From Litorimonas sp049647245 (lineage in GTDB: Bacteria > Pseudomonadota > Alphaproteobacteria > Caulobacterales > Maricaulaceae), in NCBI GenBank assembly GCA_049647245.1, contig JBARXH010000314.1, forward strand, positions 1 to 20,731: 20,731 nt of DNA. The letters run 5' to 3'. Both the position numbers and the translations under genes were made by a program. The notes below the pieces were generated by a model that saw nothing but the letters and a program-made list of their open reading frames with translations, made no database searches and was not told where the DNA came from. Numbering within the stretch: the first letter of the stretch is position 1; each line of letters opens with the position of its first letter. This document shows positions 7,876-18,266 of this stretch, in pieces.

Positions 7876-9612
7876 ATGCTTTCCATCCCCACTTCCCTGC
7901 GCCGCACCCTTCTGGGCGGCCTGTGCGCTTCGGCCCTCATTGTGGGGGGCTGCTCGGGCGGGGACAAGGCTCCGGCTGAGGAAATCAGCGTCGACGTCGC
8001 CACACTCGACCTCAGCAAGGCGGACGAGGCCGCACTGGCCCGCCACTTCGAGACTATGCCGCGCAGCGGGGCGGAAGAGGATACGCTGGCCCTTCTGGCG
8101 CTCGCCGACTTCGAAGGCGCAACCTACGCGGAGCGCCTGATCGACGGGGCCAATGTGGTCTATACGGACTGGAGCGCCGACAATGAGGAGGGCAGCGTCA
8201 CGGCCGACCGCGTGGAGATGATCGGCCTGCACGAAGTGGACGGCGCGCCGACGCTCGACCGGCTCAATGTCCGTGGCATGCGGCTCAAGGGTTATGACGA
8301 AAACGAAGGCGAGCGTTTCGAATCCGTGGACGCCACGCTGGCGGCCCTGACAGTGGTCGGCCCGTCGACGTCGCTGTTCTCCGATCTGGCGGACATTCTC
8401 GCGGCGCGCGACAGTGGATCCGACACGGCGACGCAGGCCGTTTCGGGGTCGGAGAGTTTCCGCGCCCTGCGCATCGAGGACATGAACGCCACCGTGAACG
8501 ACGCCACCCGCACCGGCGTGCTATCGGTCGGTCAGATCGTGGTCGGCAACGATGCGGATGAGGAGTTGCTGGACGCTGTGGTCGAGCAGGTCGATTTCAC
8601 CTGGTCGCCGCCGGAAACGGAAAACGGCGCGGATTCGGGCGAGCCCTTCACGCTGGCCATGGACGGGCTCACCCTGCTCAGCCTCGACACGGACGCCATG
8701 GTCCGGCCCGTGCCGCAGGGCGTGGGCGCGATGGCGGGAGTCCTGTCCGGTGCGCTTTCCGTGATGGGGCCGAGCGCCAAGCCGCTCTACCAGCAGGTCG
8801 ATCTCGGCAAGATGGACATCTCGTCGAGCCTGTTCGACCTGACTACGGACGGGTTCGAGGCCGACGCGGACGTCGACGGGGACACCACGACCCTGCGCAC
8901 CGTGCTGGAGCCGCTGGAGCTGACGCTCAAGGACCTGTCGACCACACCGCTCGCGCCCTTCATGGACGCGCTGCGCGAGAACGGGCTGGACGTGATCACG
9001 CTCAAAGGGTCGTCGACCACCACTTTCGACCGCGGGGACGACCGGGTCAGCTACCGCGACAACGGCACGGAAATCGACGGCGGTCTCCGGATGCGCTGCA
9101 ATTACGATGTCCAGGGACTGAACGCGGCCGCCGCCTCGCTGGAGGCCAGCGGCGCGACGCCGCCCGTCTTCGAAATGGACGAAGACGAAGACCCGCAGGA
9201 GGTGATGGAACGGTTCCAGGCCGACGCCCAGGCCTACGCGGCCGCGCAGACCGAGGCGAACAAGCTCATCCTCCTGGAAGCGCTGGACTGCACCATCCAG
9301 GACGTGGCCGACAACAGCCTTGTCGAACGCGGCTATGCGGCGGCGTCCACCATCACGGGCCGTCCCGTCGCCGTGCTGAAGGGCGGAGCCAAGACCATGA
9401 TCGCGCTCAGCTCGCTGACGGCGCAGTCCGAGTTCCAGCGTGATCTTATGGACACGCTCGGTTCCGGCCTGATCGACTTCATCGATACGCCCGGCCAGAC
9501 CCTGACCGTCACCATCGCGCCCGACACGCCCGTGGCGATCACTGCGCTGACCGGCGAGGACGGCTCCGAGCCGTCCATCCGACCGCTCAACCTCTCCGTG
9601 GACGTGCAGTAG
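7876..9612 (+). CDS. Unrecognised 578-residue lipoprotein
   Basis: The start is a lipoprotein signal peptide: Arg9-Arg10, a hydrophobic run, and lipobox VGGC with Cys26, followed by Ser at +2, which in E. coli rules permits outer-membrane sorting. The mature part is acidic and rich in Asp, Ala, Thr and Leu, and seems to alternate beta-strand-like segments such as FRALRIEDMNATVND and LTLKDLSTTPLAPFMDALRE. It has no helices long enough to span a membrane and no catalytic motif I know. The overall feel is of an AsmA/YdgA-like envelope beta protein, but that is an impression only. I prefer ATG 7876 over the in-frame ATG 7831 because the signal peptide begins at 7876. A TMEM175-like gene starts four bases after its stop, suggesting one operon. 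Confidence 0.85.
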   Translation: MLSIPTSLRRTLLGGLCASALIVGGCSGGDKAPAEEISVDVATLDLSKADEAALARHFETMPRSGAEEDTLALLALADFEGATYAERLIDGANVVYTDWSADNEEGSVTADRVEMIGLHEVDGAPTLDRLNVRGMRLKGYDENEGERFESVDATLAALTVVGPSTSLFSDLADILAARDSGSDTATQAVSGSESFRALRIEDMNATVNDATRTGVLSVGQIVVGNDADEELLDAVVEQVDFTWSPPETENGADSGEPFTLAMDGLTLLSLDTDAMVRPVPQGVGAMAGVLSGALSVMGPSAKPLYQQVDLGKMDISSSLFDLTTDGFEADADVDGDTTTLRTVLEPLELTLKDLSTTPLAPFMDALRENGLDVITLKGSSTTTFDRGDDRVSYRDNGTEIDGGLRMRCNYDVQGLNAAAASLEASGATPPVFEMDEDEDPQEVMERFQADAQAYAAAQTEANKLILLEALDCTIQDVADNSLVERGYAAASTITGRPVAVLKGGAKTMIALSSLTAQSEFQRDLMDTLGSGLIDFIDTPGQTLTVTIAPDTPVAITALTGEDGSEPSIRPLNLSVDVQ

Positions 9613-9616
9613 CCCC

Positions 9617-10372
9617 ATGCTCCGGGAGGCCGTCGGACAGCAGCTGGACCACGATCCGAACTTCCGCTGGCGCGGGGAGGCGGTGACGCGGATCGAGAAC
9701 CTGTCCGACATCGCATTCGCCGTTGCGCTGGGCATGATCATCACCGGTGTCGATGCGCCGCGCAATTTCGGCGAGTTGATCGAATTCCTCGCCTTCGGCG
9801 TTCCCGCCGCGGCCTGCTTTGCCGTGCTGCTTGGAATCTGGACGGCGCACTACACGTTCTTCAGGCGCTACGGCGTGGCGGACAAGACGATCGTCTTTCT
9901 CAATGCGCTGCTGATCTTCCTGATCCTCTACATGGCCTATCCGCTGCGGTTCGCCTTCGACAGCTTCTTCTCCTGGATCGTCGGAATGACGACCGGAAAC
10001 GCAACGCGGATCATGGAGATCGGGGTCGACAGTTTCGAGGTTTCCGGCTGGATCATCGCGCTCTTCGCGGTCATCTACGGCATGGCGCACATGCTGATCG
10101 CCCTGATGTACACGCATGTGATCCGTCGCCGTGAACTCCTGGCGCTGAGTCCCTACGAATTGGCGCTGACCCGTCAGCAGCATCTGGCGAAGTGGCTGCA
10201 GGCCGGACTGGCCTTTCTTGCGGCCGTGCTGGGATATTATACGAGCCTGAACGGATTTGCGGGCTTCATCATGTCCTTCAATTTCGTTCCGGCGCGGCTC
10301 GCGAAACGGTTTCATCCTCTTCCGGACGCGATCGACCGGGACGGTGAAAGGCCCGCTCATTCATCCCTTTAG
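9617..10372 (+). CDS. TMEM175-like (DUF1211) six-helix membrane protein, possible K+ channel
   Basis: A 251-residue inner-membrane protein with about six hydrophobic helices (near 29-45, 58-82, 90-112, 115-125, 143-168, 194-222). It keeps the TMEM175 marks: Arg25 with Leu29-Ser30-Asp31 and an AFA tail, corresponding to the R-x3-FSD pore-helix motif, then Trp75-x2-His78, Asp89, Asn96 and Pro109 in helices 2 and 3. Bacterial TMEM175 proteins are tetrameric potassium-permeable channels. Here the Phe of FSD is Leu, so channel activity is uncertain. The carboxyl tail is charged and cytosolic. The gene begins four bases after the lipoprotein stop, with no separate promoter, and has a poor ribosome site, fitting translational coupling. 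Confidence 0.78.
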   Translation: MLREAVGQQLDHDPNFRWRGEAVTRIENLSDIAFAVALGMIITGVDAPRNFGELIEFLAFGVPAAACFAVLLGIWTAHYTFFRRYGVADKTIVFLNALLIFLILYMAYPLRFAFDSFFSWIVGMTTGNATRIMEIGVDSFEVSGWIIALFAVIYGMAHMLIALMYTHVIRRRELLALSPYELALTRQQHLAKWLQAGLAFLAAVLGYYTSLNGFAGFIMSFNFVPARLAKRFHPLPDAIDRDGERPAHSSL

Positions 10373-10416
10373 CGCCGACCTGCGCGGATGTGCCCTGCAT
10401 TCTGGCGGCGGCGCGC

Positions 10417-10445
10417 TTGAAACCTCCCGGGGTCTCGCGCATATG
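10417..10445 (+). promoter_or_regulatory. Candidate sigma-70 promoter for etfBA
   Basis: TTGAAA at 10417-10422 and CATATG at 10440-10445 are separated by 17 bases, in the 102-base gap before etfB. The -35 matches consensus at five of six positions and the -10 at three of six. It would give a leader of about 20 bases that contains the GGAGAG ribosome site of etfB. The -10 is weak, so this is only a candidate. Confidence 0.4.
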
Positions 10446-10474
10446 CCCATCAACTCATTCAACCGGAGAGCTCC

Positions 10475-11224
10475 ATGAAAGTCCTCGTCCCGGTCAAGCG
10501 CGTGCTTGACTACAACGTCAAGGCCCGGGTCAAACCCGACCAGAGCGGCGTCGACCTGTCCAACGTCAAGATGAGCATGAACCCGTTCGACGAGATCGCC
10601 GTCGAAGAGGCCGTGCAGATGCAGGAGAAAGGCTCCGCCACCGAGACCATCGCCGTCTCCATCGGCCCCGCCAAGGCGCAGGAAACCATCCGCACCGCGC
10701 TCGCCATGGGCATGGACCGGGGTGTCCACGTCACCACCGACGAAGACCTCGAGCCGCTGGCCGTCGCCAAGATCCTTAAAAGTGTGGCCGAGGCCGAAGG
10801 CGCCGAGCTGATCATCATGGGCAAGCAGGCCATCGACAATGATTACGGCGCGACGGGCGGCATGCTCGCCGCCCTGCTGGGCTGGCCCATCGGCCAGTAC
10901 GCGAACACGGTCACGCCCGGCGAAGGCAAGATCGAGGTCAAGCGCGAGATTGACGGCGGCCTGCAGACCGTGAACCTGACCCTGCCCGCCGTGGTCACGA
11001 CCGACCTGCGCCTCAACGAGCCGCGCTATGCGTCGCTGCCCAACATCATGAAGGCCAAGCGCAAGCCCATCGAGGCCAAGACGCCCGAGGACTTCGGCGT
11101 GGACACCGCGCCGCGCCTGACCGTCGTCAAGGTCACCGAGCCCAAGGCCCGCGAAGCCGGGATCAAGGTCGAAGACGTCGCGACGCTGGTCGACAAACTC
11201 AAGAACGAAGCAGGAGTGCTCTAA
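10475..11224 (+). CDS. etfB: Electron transfer flavoprotein, beta subunit
   Basis: The 249-residue beta subunit of the soluble flavoprotein that takes electrons from acyl-CoA and other dehydrogenases and passes them to ETF-quinone oxidoreductase. It starts with MKVLVPVKRVLDYN and has the nucleotide-binding segment GKQAIDNDYG. It also has the family signature around residues 177-200 (DLRLNEPRYASLPNIMKAKR), whose Leu-Asn-Glu-Pro-Arg-Tyr part is the docking loop for dehydrogenases. Length is normal. GGAGAG is seven bases before the ATG. The stop TAA shares its last A with the ATG of etfA (TAATG at 11222-11226), a sign of translational coupling that ensures equal subunits. Confidence 0.97.
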   Translation: MKVLVPVKRVLDYNVKARVKPDQSGVDLSNVKMSMNPFDEIAVEEAVQMQEKGSATETIAVSIGPAKAQETIRTALAMGMDRGVHVTTDEDLEPLAVAKILKSVAEAEGAELIIMGKQAIDNDYGATGGMLAALLGWPIGQYANTVTPGEGKIEVKREIDGGLQTVNLTLPAVVTTDLRLNEPRYASLPNIMKAKRKPIEAKTPEDFGVDTAPRLTVVKVTEPKAREAGIKVEDVATLVDKLKNEAGVL

Positions 11225-12162
11225 TGGCTACGCTCGTCGTTGCAGAACACAATAATGCGTCGCTCGCCGACGCCACCTCCAAGGCCGTGTCAGCCGCCAA
11301 GATGCTGGGCGGGGACGTGGACGTCCTCGTCGCCGGCAAGGGGGCCGGGGCCGCCGCCGACGCGGCCAAGGCCATCGACGGCGTCCGCGCCGTGGTCACG
11401 GTCGAGCACGACCTGCTCGAAAAGCAGATGCCCGAAGCCATGGAAGCCACCATCGTGGCACTGATGGACGGCTACGATACGGTGATGGCGCCCGACACGA
11501 CGACCCACAAGGCCTACATGCCGCGCGTCGCCGCCCGGCTCGACACGCAGCAGATCAGCTCCATCACGGGCATCGAGGACGGCGCGTTCGAGCGTCCGAT
11601 CTACGCCGGCAACGCCGTCGCCTACGTCACGTCGAACGACCCCAAGAAAGTCGTCACGGTCCGCACCACGGCCTTCCCGCTCGCGGGCGAAGGCGGCTCG
11701 GCCTCGGTCGAGAGCCAGGCGGCCGAGATCGGCGATATGGGGAGCGAATTCGTGTCCGAGGAACTGACCAAGTCCGACCGCCCCGAACTGACGGGCGCGA
11801 AGATCGTCATCTCCGGTGGTCGCGCCATGGGCTCCACGGAAAACTTCAAGCTGATCGAGACCATCGCCGACAAGCTTGGCGCGGCCGTGGGCGCGTCGCG
11901 CGCGGCCGTCGATGCGGGCTACGTCCCCAACGACTACCAGGTCGGCCAGACCGGCAAGGCCGTCGCGCCAGAGCTCTATATCGCCGTGGGCATCAGCGGC
12001 GCGATCCAGCACCTGGCCGGTATGAAGGACTCCAAGGTCATCGCCGCCATCAACAAGGATGAGGAAGCTCCGATCTTCCAGGTTGCCGATTACGGCCTCG
12101 TCGCGGACCTGTTCAAGGCCCTGCCCGAGCTGGAAGCCGAACTGGAGAAGGTCGGCTACTAG
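11224..12162 (+). CDS. etfA: Electron transfer flavoprotein, alpha subunit
   Basis: The 312-residue alpha subunit, which binds the catalytic FAD of the ETF heterodimer. The N-terminal half is the ETF alpha/beta domain (ATLVVAEHNN start). The C-terminal FAD domain from about residue 190 shows VISGGRAMGSTENF, then VGASRAAVDAGY, QVGQTGK and the PROSITE-type stretch YIAVGISGAIQHLAGM followed by VIAAINKDEEAPIF. All the FAD-contacting landmarks are present. The start overlaps the etfB stop by one base. A strong intrinsic terminator follows 26 bases after the stop, so the operon is etfBA alone; the ETF dehydrogenase is not in the window. Confidence 0.97.
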   Translation: MATLVVAEHNNASLADATSKAVSAAKMLGGDVDVLVAGKGAGAAADAAKAIDGVRAVVTVEHDLLEKQMPEAMEATIVALMDGYDTVMAPDTTTHKAYMPRVAARLDTQQISSITGIEDGAFERPIYAGNAVAYVTSNDPKKVVTVRTTAFPLAGEGGSASVESQAAEIGDMGSEFVSEELTKSDRPELTGAKIVISGGRAMGSTENFKLIETIADKLGAAVGASRAAVDAGYVPNDYQVGQTGKAVAPELYIAVGISGAIQHLAGMKDSKVIAAINKDEEAPIFQVADYGLVADLFKALPELEAELEKVGY

Positions 12163-12188
12163 GCCGAAGCCTCACAGCAGAGACATGA

Positions 12189-12214
12189 AAGCCCGCCATT
12201 TGGCGGGCTTTTTT
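12189..12214 (+). terminator. Intrinsic terminator of etfBA
   Basis: GCCCGCC (12191-12197) pairs with GGCGGGC (12202-12208) across an ATTT loop, with two further A-T pairs at the base, followed by six T (12209-12214). This is a textbook rho-independent terminator 26 bases after the etfA stop. Confidence 0.93.
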
Positions 12215-12282
12215 GCTATATCTTGATCGATATTTCGTTCCGAAAAGTTGTCATTCGACGGACCGCGCCATAACCGACAGGC

Positions 12283-13230
12283 ATGACCAAGCGCCTCGAC
12301 CTCAAGAAACGTGTTTTCGATATATTGATGGAAGCGCCGAATACGCGGATGACCGCGAGACAATTGGCCACCGCCATCCGAGAGCGATACCCGGACCTGA
12401 CATCGGCGAAGCTACAGCGCAGTAAAGCGGTGACAGATGAAGAAGGATTGATACAGCAACTCGTTCGAGAAATCGGCGCTCAACGAAAAGCCCTCCGGTC
12501 CAAGTACCCTGAAATTAAAACCGTCGATGTCCGACCGCGCGAATATTATTTCGCGACGGCGAGCGATGAGGAAGAAGCCGAAGCGGTTCGTGTCGAACCT
12601 GCCGTCCGAAGCGTCGAAACGACGCAGGAGTGCCAGAAGAGCTTCACGGAGCATGACCTGTATCCGGTTCTCGGTGCCTTCGCGTTCGAGGAGTTCGATT
12701 GCTATGCCATGAGGATCGACGAGAAACGCTCCGCCAACCGGTCTGGTTCAGGAGCCAATCAGCGGCTCTATCCAGATGTGGTCGGCATGGTGAACCTGAT
12801 GAAAGGCTGGCACCGGGAGACATCCGAGCTCGCTAAGGCGGCAAGTGCCGAACGTGTCAGGTTCTTCTCTTTCGAGGTGAAGAAGCACATCAACCGCTCC
12901 AATGTTCGAAAGTGCGTATTCCAGACCGTCAGCAACTCCACTTGGGCCAATTTCGCCTACCTTGTCGCCGCTTCGGTTGATGAAGCCGCAAGCGCGGAAC
13001 TCCGTCTCCTCTGTTCCTCGCATGGGATCGGTTTCATCCGGCTGGATCCTAAGGACGCGTCCGAAAGCCAAGTCCTGATTCCGGCAACCCTGAGGGGACA
13101 GGTGGAATGGAACGCGCTAGACCGTCTGACGGCCGAGAACAGGGATGCCCAGCAATACGTGGAAAATGTCCGGGCCTTCCACGGGCTGGGCCGCGTGCGG
13201 ACAAGGGATTGGGACCTCGTGCCAAGCTAG
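12283..13230 (+). CDS. HrgA/COG2958-like protein: HARE-HTH plus PD-(D/E)XK nuclease fold
   Basis: A 315-residue soluble protein. Residues 5-90 resemble the HARE-HTH winged helix: VFDILMEAPNTRMTARQLA, then RSKAV, LIQQLVREIGAQR and PREYYF. This domain is found in restriction enzymes, RNA polymerase delta and chromatin proteins. Residues 120-315 match what I know of COG2958/HrgA, including IDEKRSANRSGSGANQ and NRSNVRKCVFQTVSNSTWANF. They carry a PD-(D/E)XK nuclease pattern: Glu123 in a first helix, Pro164-Asp165, Glu198-Val-Lys200 and Gln214. In Helicobacter, hrgA replaces a restriction endonuclease gene, so a DNA-cleaving or defence role is inferred. Base composition is lower than its neighbours, suggesting transfer. 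It sits alone: no methyltransferase or helicase is adjacent. The start at ATG 12283 has only a weak ribosome site (ACAGG). Confidence 0.85.
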   Translation: MTKRLDLKKRVFDILMEAPNTRMTARQLATAIRERYPDLTSAKLQRSKAVTDEEGLIQQLVREIGAQRKALRSKYPEIKTVDVRPREYYFATASDEEEAEAVRVEPAVRSVETTQECQKSFTEHDLYPVLGAFAFEEFDCYAMRIDEKRSANRSGSGANQRLYPDVVGMVNLMKGWHRETSELAKAASAERVRFFSFEVKKHINRSNVRKCVFQTVSNSTWANFAYLVAASVDEAASAELRLLCSSHGIGFIRLDPKDASESQVLIPATLRGQVEWNALDRLTAENRDAQQYVENVRAFHGLGRVRTRDWDLVPS

Positions 13231-13250
13231 GGCTATTCCATTCCATTGTT

Positions 13251-13262
13251 CCACCTAGGTGG
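13251..13262. repeat. 12-bp perfect palindrome before the ABC exporter gene
   Basis: CCACCTAGGTGG is a perfect palindrome in the 57-base spacer between the nuclease-like gene and the ABC exporter, 25 bases before the exporter ATG. In a shifted register TCCACC (13250-13255) and GGTGGA (13261-13266) form a six-base stem with a five-base loop. It may be a regulator site or an mRNA hairpin ahead of the start; no T-run follows. Confidence 0.45.
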
Positions 13263-13287
13263 TGGAGCTTGTAAAGCCGCTCGCGGA

Positions 13288-15141
13288 ATGAAGCGCATTT
13301 TCACGAGATTTGAAAGCCTGCACGAGCCGTTTCCGCAAGGCGGAGCGACGCAGTCACCGGATTCCGTCTGGCGTTTCGCTTGGTTCTACATGCGGGACGC
13401 CAAGGGGCCGCTCGCGGTTCTGATCGCGACGGGCGCGCTGCTGGCGATCGGCGAGGTGGCGCTGTTCGGTTTTCTCGGCGGAATCGTGGATTGGCTGGGC
13501 GATGCGGATCCCGCGACGCTCTGGGAGGAGCGGGGCGTGACCCTTCTGCTCATGGCCCTGATCGTTGGACTCGGCCTGCCGCTGTTGATGCTGTTCGACA
13601 GTCTGTTCATCCACCAGGCATTGCTGGGCAACGCGCCGATGAGCGCGCGCTGGAGGATGCACCGCTATCTGCTGGGCCAGAGCGTGAGCTTCTTCGCCGA
13701 CGAGATGGCGGGCCGCGTGTCCACTAAGCTCATGCAGGGCGCGCTCGCCGTGCGGGAGATGGTCATGAAGATCGTCGATCTCTTCGTCTACGTCGGGGTC
13801 TACTTCCTCGCCATGATCGGGCTTGTCGCGGCGTCCGACCTGCGGCTGGCCGCGCCCGTGGTTCTCTGGCTGGCTCTCTATCTGGTCCTGATGCGGGTCT
13901 TCCTGCCGCGCCTTGGCAAGGCGGCGGAAGCGCAGGCGGATGCGCGCTCGGACATGACCGGCCGGATCGTCGACAGCTACACCAACATCCAGACGGTGAA
14001 GCTGTTTTCTCACGCGCAGCGGGAGGAATCCCATGCGCGAGAGGGCATGGAGGATTTCCTTCAAACGGTTCACGTCCAGATGCGCTTCGTCACGGGTCTG
14101 CAAACGCTGGTCTATCTCAACAACTGCCTGCTGATCCTCGGTGTGTCGGGCCTTGGCCTGTGGCTCTGGACGCAAGGCGCCGTCGGCGTGGGCGCGATCG
14201 CCGTCGCGGTCGCGCTTGCCTTGCGCGTGAACGGCATGAGCCAGTGGATCATGTGGGAGGTGGCGAGCCTGTTCGAGAACATCGGCACAGCCTACGACGC
14301 GATGAAGATGATGGCCCAGTCGCGTGCGCTGGAAGACGCCGAAGCGGCCGGGGAAATGGCGGTCACAGCAGGCCGGATCCGCTTCGAGAGCGTCCGGTTC
14401 GGGTACGGCGACGGAGAAATCGGAGGTGTCATTGACGGGCTCGACCTTGAAATCGCGCCGGGCGAGCGGGTCGGTCTGGTCGGCCGGTCCGGAGCGGGAA
14501 AGTCCACGCTCGTCAACTTGCTGCTCCGGTTCTTCGATATCGGAGAGGGGCGGATCACGATCGACGGGCAGGATGTTTCGGAGGTCACGCAAGCCTCGCT
14601 TCGAGCGCAAATCGGCATGGTCACGCAGGACACATCGCTGCTCAACCGCTCCATCCGGGACAACATCGCCTACGGTCGGCCCAACGCGACGCTGGAAGAG
14701 ATCCGGGCGGCTGCGCGGAAAGCGGACGCGCTCGACTTCATCGAAGCCCTGGAAGACGCCAAGGGCCGGACCGGGCTTGAGGCCTTTGTCGGCGAACGCG
14801 GGGTGAAGCTCTCAGGCGGCCAGCGCCAGCGCATCGCCATTGCGCGCATTTTCCTCAAGGATGCGCCGATCCTAGTGCTCGACGAGGCGACATCCGCGCT
14901 GGACAGCGAAGTCGAGAGCGCAATCCAGGGGTCGCTCTTCGACCTGATGGACGGGAAGACGGTGCTGTCCATCGCCCACCGGCTCAGCACGCTAAGTCAG
15001 CTCGACCGGATCGTGGTCATGGACGAGGGCCGCATCGTGGAGTCTGGCTCGCACGACGCTTTGATTGCGTCGGGCGGCCTTTACGCCAGTTTATGGGCGC
15101 GGCAGAGTGGCGGGTTCATCGCGGCGTCGGTGGCCGAGTAA
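13288..15141 (+). CDS. ABC exporter with fused permease and ATPase domains
   Basis: A 617-residue half-transporter of the MsbA/ATM1-like exporter class, expected to work as a homodimer in the inner membrane. Six hydrophobic helices lie at about 35-330. The ATPase domain has Walker A GRSGAGKST at 399-407 (Lys405), a Q-loop near VTQDTS, signature LSGGQ at 508-512, Walker B LVLDE with Asp532-Glu533, and H-loop His564 in AHRLS. All catalytic residues are present. I chose ATG 13288; the frame extends only to a TTG at 13246, which would translate through the palindrome. It follows the nuclease-like gene by 57 bases on the same strand, but its base composition is like the rest of the window. The substrate is not determinable. 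Confidence 0.93.
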   Translation: MKRIFTRFESLHEPFPQGGATQSPDSVWRFAWFYMRDAKGPLAVLIATGALLAIGEVALFGFLGGIVDWLGDADPATLWEERGVTLLLMALIVGLGLPLLMLFDSLFIHQALLGNAPMSARWRMHRYLLGQSVSFFADEMAGRVSTKLMQGALAVREMVMKIVDLFVYVGVYFLAMIGLVAASDLRLAAPVVLWLALYLVLMRVFLPRLGKAAEAQADARSDMTGRIVDSYTNIQTVKLFSHAQREESHAREGMEDFLQTVHVQMRFVTGLQTLVYLNNCLLILGVSGLGLWLWTQGAVGVGAIAVAVALALRVNGMSQWIMWEVASLFENIGTAYDAMKMMAQSRALEDAEAAGEMAVTAGRIRFESVRFGYGDGEIGGVIDGLDLEIAPGERVGLVGRSGAGKSTLVNLLLRFFDIGEGRITIDGQDVSEVTQASLRAQIGMVTQDTSLLNRSIRDNIAYGRPNATLEEIRAAARKADALDFIEALEDAKGRTGLEAFVGERGVKLSGGQRQRIAIARIFLKDAPILVLDEATSALDSEVESAIQGSLFDLMDGKTVLSIAHRLSTLSQLDRIVVMDEGRIVESGSHDALIASGGLYASLWARQSGGFIAASVAE

Positions 15142-15152
15142 ACGGACCCGCG

Positions 15153-17966
<2,814 letters not shown>

Positions 17967-18023
17967 AGCGTCCTCGTCGGCGGAACAGCCGTCGTCAGGT
18001 TCGCCGAACCGTGCCCGAAAGGA

Positions 18024-18052
18024 GTTAACAAGTTTCCAAAGTCAGGGTTAAC
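18024..18052. promoter_or_regulatory. Paired GTTAAC sites upstream of the hybrid kinase
   Basis: GTTAAC occurs at 18024-18029 and 18047-18052, 23 bases apart start to start (about two helix turns), 58-86 bases upstream of the kinase ATG. TTAA is rare in this GC-rich DNA. CtrA half-sites in alphaproteobacteria are TTAA(C), but the classical full site has N7 spacing, so at best these are two half-sites. Function is inferred from position only. Confidence 0.3.
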
Positions 18053-18059
18053 GCAGGAC

Positions 18060-18095
18060 AAAAAAAAACCGGACACCTGCCAAGGCAGGGTCCGG
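18060..18095 (-). terminator. Strong intrinsic terminator (minus strand)
   Basis: Read on the minus strand, a stem of eleven pairs with one bulged base (CCGGAC plus CCTGC on the plus strand at 18069-18080, pairing with 18085-18095) has a tight CAAG-type loop and is followed by nine T (A9 at 18060-18068 on the plus strand). It ends minus-strand transcripts coming from the LysR gene, whose stop is 184 bases away, and insulates the kinase gene. Confidence 0.9.
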
Positions 18096-18239
18096 TTCGA
18101 AGTCTTCGCAATCCAGTCGGGGAGAGTGACTTGCGGTATAGAACACGGCAGCGGCTAAAGGGGGAGGACGTCGCCGCGTGTTGATGCTCATTTAGGGGGG
18201 TGTCCGGCAAAGCGGAACCGATAGAGGCGCAAGCGAGCC

Positions 18240-18266
18240 ATGCGGATTCGCATAGCGCAGCGCTAT
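18240..18266. repeat. Two overlapping inverted repeats just past the LysR stop
   Basis: ATGCG-GATT-CGCAT (18240-18253) overlaps ATAGCGC-A-GCGCTAT (18252-18266), a 15-base near-perfect palindrome. They begin 12 bases after the stop of the minus-strand LysR gene. No T-run follows, so they are not intrinsic terminators by themselves. They could stabilise the mRNA 3' end or be a protein site. Confidence 0.45.

Noticed and set aside
8521..9765. A 414-codon minus-strand frame
   Set aside because: Antisense to the lipoprotein gene, which has a signal peptide and lipobox; the antisense product is His/Arg/Gly-rich without domains.
12215..12282. A sigma-70 promoter for the nuclease-like gene (TTGATC at 12223)
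   Set aside because: No acceptable -10 hexamer at 16-18 bases; TATATC at 12217 has no -35 either.
13246..13287. A longer exporter starting at TTG 13246
   Set aside because: The rare start and the embedded palindrome make ATG 13288 more likely.
18024..18052. A canonical CtrA full site
   Set aside because: The two TTAA elements are 23 bases apart rather than separated by seven, so only half-sites can be claimed.
18084..18130. GGTTCGA resembling a tRNA T-loop
   Set aside because: No matching acceptor, D or anticodon arms could be drawn; the bases belong to the terminator flank.
18051..18199. Small minus-strand frames of 17 and 46 codons in the kinase/LysR gap
   Set aside because: No ribosome site, and the longer one reads through the terminator hairpin and its T-run.
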